Part shown: piece after piece, positions 44,101 through 53,147 of the stretch
How the letters are laid out: each line of letters opens with the position of its first letter
Numbering within the stretch: the first letter of the stretch is position 1
Assembly (NCBI GenBank): GCA_013373625.1
Contig: JABXHM010000012.1
Location: forward strand, 19,234-83,233
Source: Alteromonadaceae bacterium
Lineage (GTDB): Bacteria > Pseudomonadota > Gammaproteobacteria > Enterobacterales > Alteromonadaceae
DNA length: 64,000 nt
Reading direction: 5' to 3'
Position numbers and translations under genes: made by a program
The notes under the pieces: model-generated
Told to the model about the DNA's origin: nothing
Databases searched by the model: none
What the model saw: the letters and a program-made list of their open reading frames with translations, nothing else

Positions 44101-44763
44101 GTGGCGCAACGATATGGTATAGAGGACACTCAGCACGCCGCCTTATTCAGTTGGCTTGACGAGGTGCTGGCCACGCCAATGTCATTGCATGACAACAATG
44201 TACTGCAACTTAATCAGTTGAAACCAGATCATACCTTACGTGAAGCAGAGTTTTATTTTCCTTTGCAACAGGTCAATCGGGGCGAACTGGCGAATGTACT
44301 GCGCGAACATCGCGCCAGTATAGGGGCAGATGCGCTGCCGCCGCACTTAGATGGCGCGGATCTTGATGGTATGATGCATGGTTTTATCGATCTGATTTTT
44401 ACTGCGCACGGTCGCTATTATGTGGCCGATTACAAATCGACATTTCTCGGTCTTTCTCCAATTGACTATCAACCTGACGCCCTGAACCGCAATAATCAGC
44501 AGCATTATTATGACTTACAATATCTGATCTACAGCGTAGCGCTGCACAAGTTCCTGACTCAGCGTATACCGGACTACGAACCGGGCCAGCACTTTGGTGG
44601 TGTGGCGTATTTTTACCTGAGAGGCATGGCACCACACAACCCTGCCCAAAGTGGCGTGTTTTACCATCCTTTGTCGGTCTCATTGTTGCGCGATATGGAG
44701 CACGCGCTTACCGGCAGGTCAACGGTGCTTGCGTCTATTCATAAGGCTGAGGAAGAGCTATGA
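41164..44763 (+). CDS. recB: Exodeoxyribonuclease V subunit beta (RecB)
   Basis: 1199 residues (E. coli 1180). A UvrD-type 3'-5' helicase with C-terminal nuclease. Walker A region LIEASAGTGKTFNITRIYLR; motif II ALVDEFQDTDADQY; QAIYGFRGGDIFTY; TQHGSKGLEYPIVFVPF; LLYVAITRASHRC. The nuclease domain has GFIDLIFTAHGRYYVADYKS with the catalytic Asp and Lys (DYK), intact. It overlaps recC and recD by 4 bases each, so the three subunits are translationally coupled. Confidence 0.97.
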   Translation: MTTQHLDVIHLPLRGRHLIEASAGTGKTFNITRIYLRCLLEQQLSVQQILVMTFTKAATEEIRGRIASTLRDAMQYWQQRAANQPMAQTDPVLDAIYERVESQQAMALLQAALLELDDAAVFTIHGFCNKVLADMAFTSAAPLELSLATDTRALYLQGCEDFIRKLSRDSDAFVQLASNNWHTPERFLAQFNTLLEFGDKPVIPEPEQIEDEFIQALAKLDEQFRSQAERIYQTLVSHEALFEQAIIGGDDARQHEWQVILDWLHKGPLADIPPEAGKFSNGNRYKAKREGVSDAKAIIEPLKSFRLELDKAVKSLLKSKQTLLDKAPVYKLVADGVAYVQAHVRKQKQQLNIVDFNDLIRMLASQISGPDTPLCEQLREQYPVALVDEFQDTDADQYHILANVYPSAEASTQREVTPALMMIGDPKQAIYGFRGGDIFTYLQAARQAEYRWVMDTNWRSVAPVVAGYNRLFWGADCRQPARDLFNFNIQYEPVKASSAAKAVSTPLIDPASDRRALTFLCDNSPTAENNNKGETRQQLARLLTLEVMRLLTQAQLGGHPVRPADIAILVQTGSEATVIQQALKEAGLPAVYLSNRNSLFASSEAADLLLVLNAIWHSHDLRLVNGIIASPLLGLEPAQIQTMLIDENASDWDTLLMQIVLWRDIWQRRGVMPLVLGLLQNHYLPTRGDAERSLTNYQHLAELLQETARTYPQPGHLLNWLHRQVQAPEQAQEHIQRLESDARLIQIVTQHGSKGLEYPIVFVPFAGDYRDPVKFGNSQAEVLRFYDERAGMQRMALGATPATIEQVRREGNAESMRLLYVAITRASHRCYLGAAESKHTEQSALGRVVRRADCDSWQHAIHQIMAEPCEHIGLIDNIQQVAAPDINHNEAGLSYAPFERKFEDSWRLYSFSALTRQAAHTQYRHREAEIPADATTPAGLAQQHIRYQLKAGAQSGNLLHDLLEVTDFTAPDWHNTGAQVAQRYGIEDTQHAALFSWLDEVLATPMSLHDNNVLQLNQLKPDHTLREAEFYFPLQQVNRGELANVLREHRASIGADALPPHLDGADLDGMMHGFIDLIFTAHGRYYVADYKSTFLGLSPIDYQPDALNRNNQQHYYDLQYLIYSVALHKFLTQRIPDYEPGQHFGGVAYFYLRGMAPHNPAQSGVFYHPLSVSLLRDMEHALTGRSTVLASIHKAEEEL

Positions 44764-46643
44764 CAATCACAGACTTTGCCGCCTGTAGCGCAAAATTTGC
44801 AGCCATTGAAGCCATTGACTACTTCTTCGCCCGCGAAATGCTGCGCATGGCTGGTACTGATGTGCCCCAGGCAAATGCTGAAGAGACATTTTGCTTGTTA
44901 CTGGCATTGAGCGCAGCACAACGCACCGGAAACAGTTGCCTGTTGCTCAGTGATATAGCCGGTAAGCGCTGGTTCGAACATGCGGAACAAGCAGATACCG
45001 GCTGGCAATTTAGCGATGTTGAGCATTTACTCAATCTGGCTGGCGGGATCGCTAAGCTACCTCAGCTTAATGGTAAGCTGATTTTACTAGGCGCGCGGCT
45101 GTATACCGCACGGTACTGGCAATTTGAGCAGGAACTGGTGACGCAAATCGCTCAGCGTTGCGAACCGTTAACGCTCTCAGCAGAGCAACTCAAGGTGCTT
45201 AATGAGGTGTGGCCGGCTCTGTTTACAAATCAATCTGCACATCAGGAGCTAGACTGGCAACAGGTGGCGGTAGCACTGTGTGTTAACCGGCCTTTTGGTA
45301 TGTTGTCTGGTGGGCCCGGCACCGGAAAAACCTATACTATTGCGCGCCTGTTGATGGCCTTGCAGGTGGCATGGCAGGGTGAATTGTCGGTGGTGTTAGC
45401 GGCACCAACCGGCAAAGCCGCGCAGCGTTTGAGCGAATCACTGGACGCGGCACTGACGCAGTTTGCGCAAGTGCCGGGTTTAGCGCCTTTTGCAACGCAA
45501 CTACACCAACCTGCTATGACATTGCACCGTTTATTAGGTATGCCGCGTTGGGGCATCAACAGTCGCCACAATGCCAGTAACACTATCGCCGCCGATGTAG
45601 TAGTGGTGGACGAAAGCTCAATGATTGATTTGGCGCTGATGACCCGTTTATTTCGGGCTCTGGCGCCTCACACACGGGTAATATTAGTGGGCGACCCTAA
45701 GCAGTTACCCTCGGTAGAAGCCGGGAATGTGCTGGGTGATATTATCGCAGCATTTGGCGGCAGTGCCAGTGATGGTGTGGATGACGCCACAGCAAGACAA
45801 CTGGCAACGCTGTGTCCGCACTTACCGACATTGCCACGTCAGCAATCGGAGCCCCCAAAACCTGTTGTACACTTTGAGCTTAAGCGCTCGCAACGGTTTT
45901 CGGGGCAACTGGCAACCGTAGCCACCGCGATAAACGCGGGCCAGATCGACAGCCTGTGGCAACAATTGGCGGTGACGGATGCACGGCACAAAGATCAACT
46001 TAATGGCGTATGCCAATGTCCGTTCAGTGCGCTTGATACACAGTTTACTGATATTGCCCGTCACTGGTTTGGCGCAATTGCCAACGCCGCTAACCTGGCG
46101 GACGCGATGCAACAATTACAGTCGGTGCGCTGGCTGACCCCGTTTCGTCAGGGAGAGTTTGGTAGCGAACAGCTCAATAGTCGGGTAGAGCGATTACTGA
46201 CGCCGGGCACGGCACAACGTGGCTTTTACCGCGGACGACCGGTAATGATCACTGAAAATCATCACGGTCAGCGATTGTATAACGGTGATGTTGGGTTGAT
46301 TTGGCCCGATGAGCGCGGAGTGCTGAAAGCCTGGTTTATGGGCAGTGAACAATCATTTCGGGCGGTACCACTGATGCGCCTGCCACGCCACGAAACGGTA
46401 TATGCCATGACAATTCATAAATCCCAGGGGTCAGAATTTAACCGCTTAATGTTGTTATTGCCAGAGGCTCCCTCTAATCATGCGGTTAGTATTTATACCC
46501 GCGAGCTTATTTATACCGGACTAACCCGGGCCAGGGACGGTGCCTTACTGGTGACCAGCGAGAGCATCTTAAAACAGGCTGTTATGCAGCAACAGCAGCG
46601 TAAAACCGGTTTGGTGGAACGTTTACAGCAAGCGTTTGTTTAG
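44760..46643 (+). CDS. recD: Exodeoxyribonuclease V subunit alpha (RecD)
   Basis: 627 residues (E. coli 608). 5'-3' helicase of the RecBCD complex. Walker A MLSGGPGTGKTYTIARLLMA; AAPTGKAAQRLSESLD; DESSMIDLALM; VGDPKQLPSVEAGNVLGDI; and C-terminal YAMTIHKSQGSEF with YTGLTRAR. The N-terminal domain that contacts RecB is present. Last gene of the recC-recB-recD run. Confidence 0.96.
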   Translation: MTITDFAACSAKFAAIEAIDYFFAREMLRMAGTDVPQANAEETFCLLLALSAAQRTGNSCLLLSDIAGKRWFEHAEQADTGWQFSDVEHLLNLAGGIAKLPQLNGKLILLGARLYTARYWQFEQELVTQIAQRCEPLTLSAEQLKVLNEVWPALFTNQSAHQELDWQQVAVALCVNRPFGMLSGGPGTGKTYTIARLLMALQVAWQGELSVVLAAPTGKAAQRLSESLDAALTQFAQVPGLAPFATQLHQPAMTLHRLLGMPRWGINSRHNASNTIAADVVVVDESSMIDLALMTRLFRALAPHTRVILVGDPKQLPSVEAGNVLGDIIAAFGGSASDGVDDATARQLATLCPHLPTLPRQQSEPPKPVVHFELKRSQRFSGQLATVATAINAGQIDSLWQQLAVTDARHKDQLNGVCQCPFSALDTQFTDIARHWFGAIANAANLADAMQQLQSVRWLTPFRQGEFGSEQLNSRVERLLTPGTAQRGFYRGRPVMITENHHGQRLYNGDVGLIWPDERGVLKAWFMGSEQSFRAVPLMRLPRHETVYAMTIHKSQGSEFNRLMLLLPEAPSNHAVSIYTRELIYTGLTRARDGALLVTSESILKQAVMQQQQRKTGLVERLQQAFV

Positions 46644-46689
46644 ATATTTGGCGCGATGTTCTGACCGGTTACCTATTTTGGGGATCTGA

Positions 46690-47727
46690 CTAGCTGCTAT
46701 CGGTATCAACAAAATATAACAGGCAGTCTGATTTGGCGATATCACCGCGCGTGGTCACCATAAACATTTTCAGTGGTCGGGTAACGGTCAGTTCATTGTT
46801 ATAAACACTGAAATAATCGTCAATAAATTGGTTGGCCTGGTGTCCTGCGAGGCGAAAATGATCGAGTTTGTTGTGATCAAGCCAGCCCAGCACATCGCCT
46901 GGCCGGGTGATACCAAAGTTATGCTGTTCGATATCCTGGCGTATTGTGACGTTGGCTCCGAACACTGGTCGTTCGGCATACGCAAGGCTTACCTCATTGT
47001 AAATTTCTAACCGTTTAGGCTGTTTTAAAAGCGCCATATCCTGGCGCGCGACAAACACATCTTCAGCGGTTAAATAAGACTGTAAACCATCATAGGCATT
47101 CGCAGCAGATAGCTCATCCAATGCGCCACCAGCCTCAATCGTGACAATGGGGCAGCAAAAGGGCACTTCCATGATTGAACCCAGCTCAATATCGGTGTGA
47201 ATAAACCAGCGGGTAAAATGTGACGCAAGCGCTTGGTGTGTGTCGTCTAATCGGGTTGCCACACTGAAAGACGGGCCACTGCCAGAGGTATTGTGAATAT
47301 CAATGATGGCCTGTGGCGCCAGATCTACCAGATAGTCGGTGATTTGTTTGGCTAAGCGGCCTGGCGCGTCATTGTACGGTGGCCTGAAGCACCGGTTGAT
47401 ATCCCGGGAACCGGGCAATGCCCTGTGAGTGAACACGGGTTCGCGAAGAGCAGCGGCAACAGACACTATAATAAAGATTGTGTCGGCATAGGGTTTGAAG
47501 CCGCTACGCAGTAATTTGTGTATAGCCTCAACCCCCGACGGTTCATTACCATGTAATAAAGTCGTTACAACTCGTTTCTCGCGGGTGTGACCAGGGACAA
47601 AAATAATACCCGGCTCACCGATCTGTTGCAAAAAAGCCAGGCTTGACTCAGGTATTTGTTCAGGTGTGGGGGCTTTAAGCATTTTGAAGCCATAGCTGGT
47701 GCTGGGATTAGCCGCGGGCATTGTCAT
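46690..47727 (-). CDS. Succinylglutamate desuccinylase/aspartoacylase-like (M14) enzyme
   Basis: A 345-residue zinc carboxypeptidase-fold protein. Zinc ligands in TTLLHGNEPSGVEAI (HxxE) and the later His; DINRCF and DIHNTSGSGPSFSV are AstE/AspA-like blocks. ATG 47727 overlaps the upstream GCS2 gene (ATGA) after GGGAG; a longer frame reaches 47787. Such enzymes cleave N-acyl amino acids or small peptides. Coupling to a GCS2-type ligase suggests one makes and the other hydrolyses a gamma-glutamyl or related amide bond. The substrate is unknown. Confidence 0.82.
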   Translation of the reverse strand: MTMPAANPSTSYGFKMLKAPTPEQIPESSLAFLQQIGEPGIIFVPGHTREKRVVTTLLHGNEPSGVEAIHKLLRSGFKPYADTIFIIVSVAAALREPVFTHRALPGSRDINRCFRPPYNDAPGRLAKQITDYLVDLAPQAIIDIHNTSGSGPSFSVATRLDDTHQALASHFTRWFIHTDIELGSIMEVPFCCPIVTIEAGGALDELSAANAYDGLQSYLTAEDVFVARQDMALLKQPKRLEIYNEVSLAYAERPVFGANVTIRQDIEQHNFGITRPGDVLGWLDHNKLDHFRLAGHQANQFIDDYFSVYNNELTVTRPLKMFMVTTRGDIAKSDCLLYFVDTDSS

Positions 47728-49190
47728 AGTGACTCCCAACAGGCCACAGGTTGACCACTCCGGCTTAACTGATAATACCGTCGACATAACTCTTCAAGTG
47801 CTTCTTTCTCGCTGTGTTGTCTGCGCAAAGAGTGATAGGTGTCGAGCTGCCATGTGGCACCAGTTTGACGTGCTGCCAGCCGGTGCTCTATGACGCCAAG
47901 ATACAAGTCCCGTTCAGCGCGGCTGATACCAATATTCGCCAGCCCTTCGTCTGCCAGGGGTAATAAGTCGGCCAGAATATCTGTGACGCGACTTTCGTCC
48001 AGGCTACGTTGTTGCAAATGTGGCCAGAGTATCCTGGCGTCCAGACCTGATTGAGCGCAGCGATAAAAATTGTATTCAGCATACTGAAAGGGCAGCCGCT
48101 GCAAATATTCCTCGCAGCGTGGTGACAAGGCTTCCACTAAACCAATTTGCAGCGCAGCATTGGCGAGCATGTCCTGATTTGTCGGCCCCGCCGGCAAGCT
48201 TCGGTACTCAATTCGCACATGACCTTGTTCGCCGGGTTCAAAAACGGCTCTGTTCCAGCTCCACACCGTACCGTGATGCAGATTGAGTTCGGTAAACGGC
48301 GAAGGCGGTGCATTGAGTCGTTCAGAGGTGACCGGTAATAACGGCGGATACAAGGCCACGCTCTCGGTAAAACAATCGGTAATGCCGTTGCGCAGCCAAC
48401 CGTGCCCGTAAGTCACTCTGGAGGGCTGACGCCACTCTTTGGCATCAGTATGGCGATAGTCAATAGATTGTTTAAACAAAGCTATACGGGTTTCCTGCCA
48501 CAGTCGTTTGCCCATAAAAAATGGCGAGTTACCTGCAATCGCTAATACCAGCGGAGTGACCAGTTGTGCGGTGTTAAAGGCATCTTTGAAACGTGTCAGC
48601 GGCATTTTATGGTGGAGCTGAAAAGACGTGTTTGCGCCTTCCATTGTGACATCGTCGCTGGTGGTTTTCACCCTATCCTGGCCACGAATATCAATATCAA
48701 AAGGGGCGCCACGATGCTGACTCAGTTCACGTGTAAGCGCCTCATAGCGAGGCCGGTTAGTCATATAGCTGTCGTTTAAGTGGCTATCGCTCAATGTGGG
48801 TAGTATGCCAATCGACATTGCATGACCGGCGTAATGTGATGCAGCCTTGTCGATAGCCTGGCACGCATTATCTAACTGGGCCCGAAGCTGACTGAACGCG
48901 TGCTCGCCGGCGTTGACCGGCTCAAGGTTAAATTCAATATTGTACTGGTTTAATTCTTCCTGAAGGCCGCCAATGCCCGCGCTGTCGAGTATGTACTCGA
49001 CTAACGGGGCTGGACTGAAATGCTGGTTAACCAGATAAAGCTCCAGCTCCGCGCCGAAGCTGACTTGCGGGTCGTTATAGCACGGCCGGGTTAGTTCAGC
49101 CGCCATTTCTGACAACTGCCGATGCACTCGCTGATTAAATTCCGAGCGCTGTGAATCCGTGAAATCATGTTGTTCAAAATTGACGCCCAT
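47724..49190 (-). CDS. Glutamate-cysteine ligase-type (GCS2) amidoligase
   Basis: A 488-residue member of the glutamine-synthetase-like ligases. SFGAELELYLVNQHFSPAPL (Glu-rich metal site), EFNLEPVN, TSDDVTMEGANTSFQLHHKM, AIAGNSPFF and GHVRIEYRSLPAGPTNQD are present. It may make gamma-glutamyl or other amino-acid amides with ATP. GAGGTC precedes the ATG. I do not call it gshA, since the coupled M14 gene suggests a dedicated pathway and family members vary in substrate. Confidence 0.8.
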   Translation of the reverse strand: MGVNFEQHDFTDSQRSEFNQRVHRQLSEMAAELTRPCYNDPQVSFGAELELYLVNQHFSPAPLVEYILDSAGIGGLQEELNQYNIEFNLEPVNAGEHAFSQLRAQLDNACQAIDKAASHYAGHAMSIGILPTLSDSHLNDSYMTNRPRYEALTRELSQHRGAPFDIDIRGQDRVKTTSDDVTMEGANTSFQLHHKMPLTRFKDAFNTAQLVTPLVLAIAGNSPFFMGKRLWQETRIALFKQSIDYRHTDAKEWRQPSRVTYGHGWLRNGITDCFTESVALYPPLLPVTSERLNAPPSPFTELNLHHGTVWSWNRAVFEPGEQGHVRIEYRSLPAGPTNQDMLANAALQIGLVEALSPRCEEYLQRLPFQYAEYNFYRCAQSGLDARILWPHLQQRSLDESRVTDILADLLPLADEGLANIGISRAERDLYLGVIEHRLAARQTGATWQLDTYHSLRRQHSEKEALEELCRRYYQLSRSGQPVACWESL

Positions 49191-49298
49191 GCGACCTCAG
49201 TAAGCACATTTCAAAGCTGGTTAACGTTATCTGTTTAATAAGTGTAGAAGTATGAGGCTCAGAGTACTAGTAAACCACCAAATGGTGTTGATACAGAT

Positions 49299-49331
49299 CA
49301 ATCACAAATACGCTTATTTTTGTTGTGATTG
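49299..49331. repeat. Inverted repeat in the divergent region before the metalloprotease
   Basis: CAATCACAA (49299-49307), 15-base spacer, TTGTGATTG (49323-49331) is a perfect 9-bp inverted repeat. A second dyad, CACCA-AA-TGGTG, lies at 49276-49287. Position between divergent genes suggests operator sites; nothing else supports it. Confidence 0.35.
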
Positions 49332-49473
49332 AGAGACTTGGACTTGATTACCAAGATGGGTGTTTATCCGTGTAGTTGGTGATTTGGTCAGGTGTGACTG
49401 GATTTACCTGGTGCGATTAGGTAGCTTAACGCTAACGCCGTTGTGATCAGCATTTTTATGGGAGGACGCTCTG

Positions 49474-51858
49474 TTGCGAGTATTGGTATTGGTTGTGAGC
49501 CTGTTGGTAGCAGGATTGTCACCGGTGAAAGGAGAAACGATTGCTTCTTTTACCGAAGGAATGGCAAAAAAAGCGGGTTTTATACCGGTTTATTATGATG
49601 CCAGCAAAGATAAAGTGTTTTTGCAAATAGAGACGCTAAACGAACCCTTGTTGTTTCAGTCAAGCCTGCCGCATGGCGTTGGCTCCAATGATATCGGTTT
49701 AGACCGAGGCCAGTTGGGGGCTACCCGGTTGGTGCAGTTTGAGCGATACGGGAATAAAATTTTACTTAAACAACTTAATACTGAATACCGCGCCAGCGCT
49801 GAAAATCCGGCGGAAAAAGCCAGTATTGATGAAGCTTTTGCCGATTCGGTTATTGCGGGTTTTACCATTGTTGCCAGCAATGACAGTGCGGTAATAATTG
49901 ATTACACCGATCAGTTGTTTAGCGATATTCATGGTATCGCCGAACGCCTGAAATCAAGTAATCAGGGGAGCTTCAAGCCTGATGCCAGCCGCAGCGGTGT
50001 TTACATAGACAAAACCAAAGCGTTTCCACTAAACACCGAGCTTGAAGCCCTGGTGACCTTTGGTGGCAATGGCACCGGCAGTTACCTGCGCTCCGTTACT
50101 CCGGATGCCGACAGCGTGACAGTGCATTTGCACCATTCATTTATTGCCTTACCGGATGATGGCTATGAACCGCGCGTATTCCATCCGTTCTCTGGTTATT
50201 GGAAACACAGTTGGCAGGACTATTCTGCACCAATTACTGAACCTCTGGAGCAAGCGTATATCCGCCGTCACCGTTTAGCCAAACAAGATCCGACCGCCGC
50301 AGTTAGCGAAGCAGTAGAACCCATTGTGTACTATTTGGACCCGGGTATTCCTGAGCCAGTGATGAGTGCGTTAAAAGACGGTGCCAGCTGGTGGAATCAG
50401 GCGTTTGAGGCAGCCGGTTATAAAGATGCTTTTCAGGTAAAAGTATTGCCACCCGACGCCGACCCTATGGATGTGCGTTACAACGTCATTAACTGGGTGC
50501 ACCGCGCCACACGTGGCTGGTCTTACGGCTCATCGGTGGTTGATCCGCGGACCGGTGAAATTATAAAAGGTCATGTCACGTTGGGATCATTGCGGGTAAG
50601 ACAGGACTATCTGATTGCACTGGGTTTAACCAGTCCATTCAGCAGTGACAGCAAGACCACAACGGCACAAAAAGAGATGGCGCTGGCGCGAATTCGTCAG
50701 TTGTCAGCCCACGAAGTCGGGCATACACTGGGTATCGCCCATAACTTTGCGGCGAGTGAGAATGGCCGGGAGTCGGTCATGGATTATCCGCACCCTCAAA
50801 TTGACATTATCGACGGTAAAATTTCACTTGCTGATGCCTACGATGTGGGAATGGGGCAGTGGGATAACTATGTTATTGCTTATGGTTATCAGGATTTTGC
50901 AGACGATACCAATGTACAAAATGCGCTGGATTCAATGGTAGTCGCCGCCCGGGAACTAGGATTAAAGTATAAGTCGGATGCCGATGTACGTTCATCGCGT
51001 CACGCTTCAGCGGATGGTCACCTCTGGGATAACGGTGAAAACCCACTGGCTGAATACGACCACCTTATGCAGGTACGTAAGCTGGCCCTGAGTAAAATGG
51101 GACTGAATACATTGCAAACCGGTGAGAGTTTGTCGTCATTAGAAAATGCGCTGGTACCGGTGTATTTACTGCACCGGTTTCAGCTCGAAGCTATTGCCAA
51201 ACAGGTCGCAGGCATCCATTACCAGTACGAAAGCAAAGGCGATTTTGCAAAACCCAAAGGCGTTAAACCTGTGGCCCCTGAAACACAGGTTGAGGCGATG
51301 ACCCGCCTAATCGATGCCTCCACTGCGCAAGTACTGGCTATGCCCGATGCGGTGTTAGATTTGATTACGCCACCAATATTTGCGGAAGCGGAAACCCGCG
51401 AGCAATTTAATAGCCGTATGGGACGGGTACTGGATCCTATCTCTGCGGCCGAGAGCGCCGCCGCATTTAGTCTGCAGTTGCTGTTGCACCCTGAGCGTCT
51501 CAATCGATTGGTTTATCAGCATAGCCGCCAGTCCAGTGTGCCTGGTGTTGATGACTTAATTCGCAAGATTTTCTCGGTGCACTTTTATCGCCAGCAGCGT
51601 GCCAATAGCAACCTGATTTCACGCTTACAATTGGTAGCATTACAAAGTGTTATGCAGTCTCTGCAAGCCAAAGACACCGCGCCAGAGGTCAAACTGGCGA
51701 TCACCGCTGAGTTAATGACGCTGACCGAATGGCTGGAGGATGAAGAGGATGTGCCGGGGTACCGGGCGTTGGAGCATTACCTCGAACAATTCTGGGATAC
51801 CGGCGAGTGGCCGTTAGACTTTGAAGTTAAACCCCTACCACCGGGCTCACCCATCTAA
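49474..51858 (+). CDS. Secreted zinc-dependent metalloprotease (metzincin-like)
   Basis: A 794-residue protein starting at TTG 49474, eight bases from the GGAGGA site's first base cluster. Signal peptide MRVLVLVVSLLVAGLSPVKG. A N-terminal DUF5117-like region is followed by the protease core SAHEVGHTLGIAHNFAASE (HExxHxxGxxH) and the Met-turn region SVMDYPHP. A long C-terminal helical domain follows (DUF4953-like). This family is common in marine and Bacteroidota genomes; substrate unknown. It is divergent from the GCS2/M14 pair and ends in a clear terminator. Confidence 0.88.
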   Translation: MRVLVLVVSLLVAGLSPVKGETIASFTEGMAKKAGFIPVYYDASKDKVFLQIETLNEPLLFQSSLPHGVGSNDIGLDRGQLGATRLVQFERYGNKILLKQLNTEYRASAENPAEKASIDEAFADSVIAGFTIVASNDSAVIIDYTDQLFSDIHGIAERLKSSNQGSFKPDASRSGVYIDKTKAFPLNTELEALVTFGGNGTGSYLRSVTPDADSVTVHLHHSFIALPDDGYEPRVFHPFSGYWKHSWQDYSAPITEPLEQAYIRRHRLAKQDPTAAVSEAVEPIVYYLDPGIPEPVMSALKDGASWWNQAFEAAGYKDAFQVKVLPPDADPMDVRYNVINWVHRATRGWSYGSSVVDPRTGEIIKGHVTLGSLRVRQDYLIALGLTSPFSSDSKTTTAQKEMALARIRQLSAHEVGHTLGIAHNFAASENGRESVMDYPHPQIDIIDGKISLADAYDVGMGQWDNYVIAYGYQDFADDTNVQNALDSMVVAARELGLKYKSDADVRSSRHASADGHLWDNGENPLAEYDHLMQVRKLALSKMGLNTLQTGESLSSLENALVPVYLLHRFQLEAIAKQVAGIHYQYESKGDFAKPKGVKPVAPETQVEAMTRLIDASTAQVLAMPDAVLDLITPPIFAEAETREQFNSRMGRVLDPISAAESAAAFSLQLLLHPERLNRLVYQHSRQSSVPGVDDLIRKIFSVHFYRQQRANSNLISRLQLVALQSVMQSLQAKDTAPEVKLAITAELMTLTEWLEDEEDVPGYRALEHYLEQFWDTGEWPLDFEVKPLPPGSPI

Positions 51859-51873
51859 GCCTGAAACAACGAT

Positions 51874-51899
51874 AACCCCGGCTTCTTGCCGGGGTTTTT
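51874..51899 (+). terminator. Terminator of the metalloprotease gene
   Basis: AACCCCGGC, five-base loop, GCCGGGGTT followed by a T-run. It starts 15 bases after the stop codon. Confidence 0.92.
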
Positions 51900-52001
51900 A
51901 TTTTGGGCGAAGCTACGCGCACCGGCTTAGATTTTCCACACCTTACTGGCGGGTTGAGCAGTCGATAGGGAGGGCCGCTTTTGGTTTTTTACTAGCCTGC
52001 C

Positions 52002-53132
52002 TTAATTACCTTCACTCAATGTGTAATAGTTGGTAAAACACTTGTATAACTGCGTGCCACTCAACACTGAGGCTGACGGGAAGTGCAGCATGGGAATTAA
52101 ATCGCAGGGCGCATAAACAGGTTTACTGCCGCTCTCGCTGTCGAGTTCATCAATATTGAGAACCCGTGCCAGTAGTTCGCCCGCTTTCACATGCTGACCG
52201 GGCCTGGCACAGTACTCCACCATACCGCCCCAGTCTGTGTATAACGTTTTGTAATCGGCCAACGTTACACCGATGCGGGTCATGTTGGCAGGAGTGATTT
52301 TACTCTCTGGTAGCAATCCTTTGGCGGTGAGGTAGCTGATAATGCTGGTGGCATCAATTTCACCTTCGGCAAAATCTATGACTTCCTGACTGCCCATTTC
52401 CAGTGTGAAAGCCTCCACGCCAAAGTCCAGCGTGCGGTTGTCGCGCCCGTTAAGTAAATCGGTTAGCGTCCACCATGGGCAAAAAGTGGCTTCATCCAGG
52501 GCGCCAGCGAATTTATTCGGTATAAAAATGCAGTGGGGGAAATTAAACTGAAGGGCGCTGTCTTTGGCATATTGTGGAATATAAATATGCCGGGTGGATA
52601 CCGGACCATTATGCAAATCGAGTACGTAATCGGCGTCAAGCGCGAGCTGTTGTAAACGCAGGTTGAGTTGTTGTGCGAGACCAAGCCCCCAGGGACTGGC
52701 AAGTTTTTCAGCGATAGCCTGATGCCAGTGTGCGCGAAAACGCTGTTTAATTGAGGTGGTGGATTCTTCTTCGGTGACTGTCTCAGCAAAAATCTGAATT
52801 TGTTGTTCGTCGTAATAATAGCCGCGGTTCCAGTTAGTACCGTTGACCGGATCAAACCGGCCTAGGGTATACTCACCGGCTTTTATATTGGTACCGACCG
52901 GATTACAATTTGGCACTAATATGATTTCGCCACTTACCGGCGTATCCTGCAGCCACTGAATAAGGTGGTAAATGACCACATTTCCCTGTACCTCTGCGCC
53001 ATGAATAGAGCTTTGAATATACACGGTAGGGCCGGGACGTTGCCCTTTAATACGGTATACCGGTACATTCATACTGCGGCCGGAGGCATTTTGTGCCACT
53101 TTGATATGTTGCTTGCTGACTTGGTTTAACAT
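52002..53132 (-). CDS. Second M14-type succinylglutamate desuccinylase/aspartoacylase family protein
   Basis: A 376-residue zinc-dependent deacylase-like protein: YIQSSIHGAEVQGN (HxxE zinc ligands), LVPNCNPVGTN, YVLDLHNGPVSTRHIY and the Glu in VEAFTLEMGSQE. The C-terminal part (YCARPGQHVKAGELLARVLN) resembles a lipoyl-like beta barrel seen in this family. Only distantly similar to the 46690 gene. It starts 15 bases after the moeB stop on the same strand, so the two may be cotranscribed. Substrate unknown. Confidence 0.8.
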   Translation of the reverse strand: MLNQVSKQHIKVAQNASGRSMNVPVYRIKGQRPGPTVYIQSSIHGAEVQGNVVIYHLIQWLQDTPVSGEIILVPNCNPVGTNIKAGEYTLGRFDPVNGTNWNRGYYYDEQQIQIFAETVTEEESTTSIKQRFRAHWHQAIAEKLASPWGLGLAQQLNLRLQQLALDADYVLDLHNGPVSTRHIYIPQYAKDSALQFNFPHCIFIPNKFAGALDEATFCPWWTLTDLLNGRDNRTLDFGVEAFTLEMGSQEVIDFAEGEIDATSIISYLTAKGLLPESKITPANMTRIGVTLADYKTLYTDWGGMVEYCARPGQHVKAGELLARVLNIDELDSESGSKPVYAPCDLIPMLHFPSASVLSGTQLYKCFTNYYTLSEGN

Positions 53133-53147
53133 GAGTTTGACTACTTT

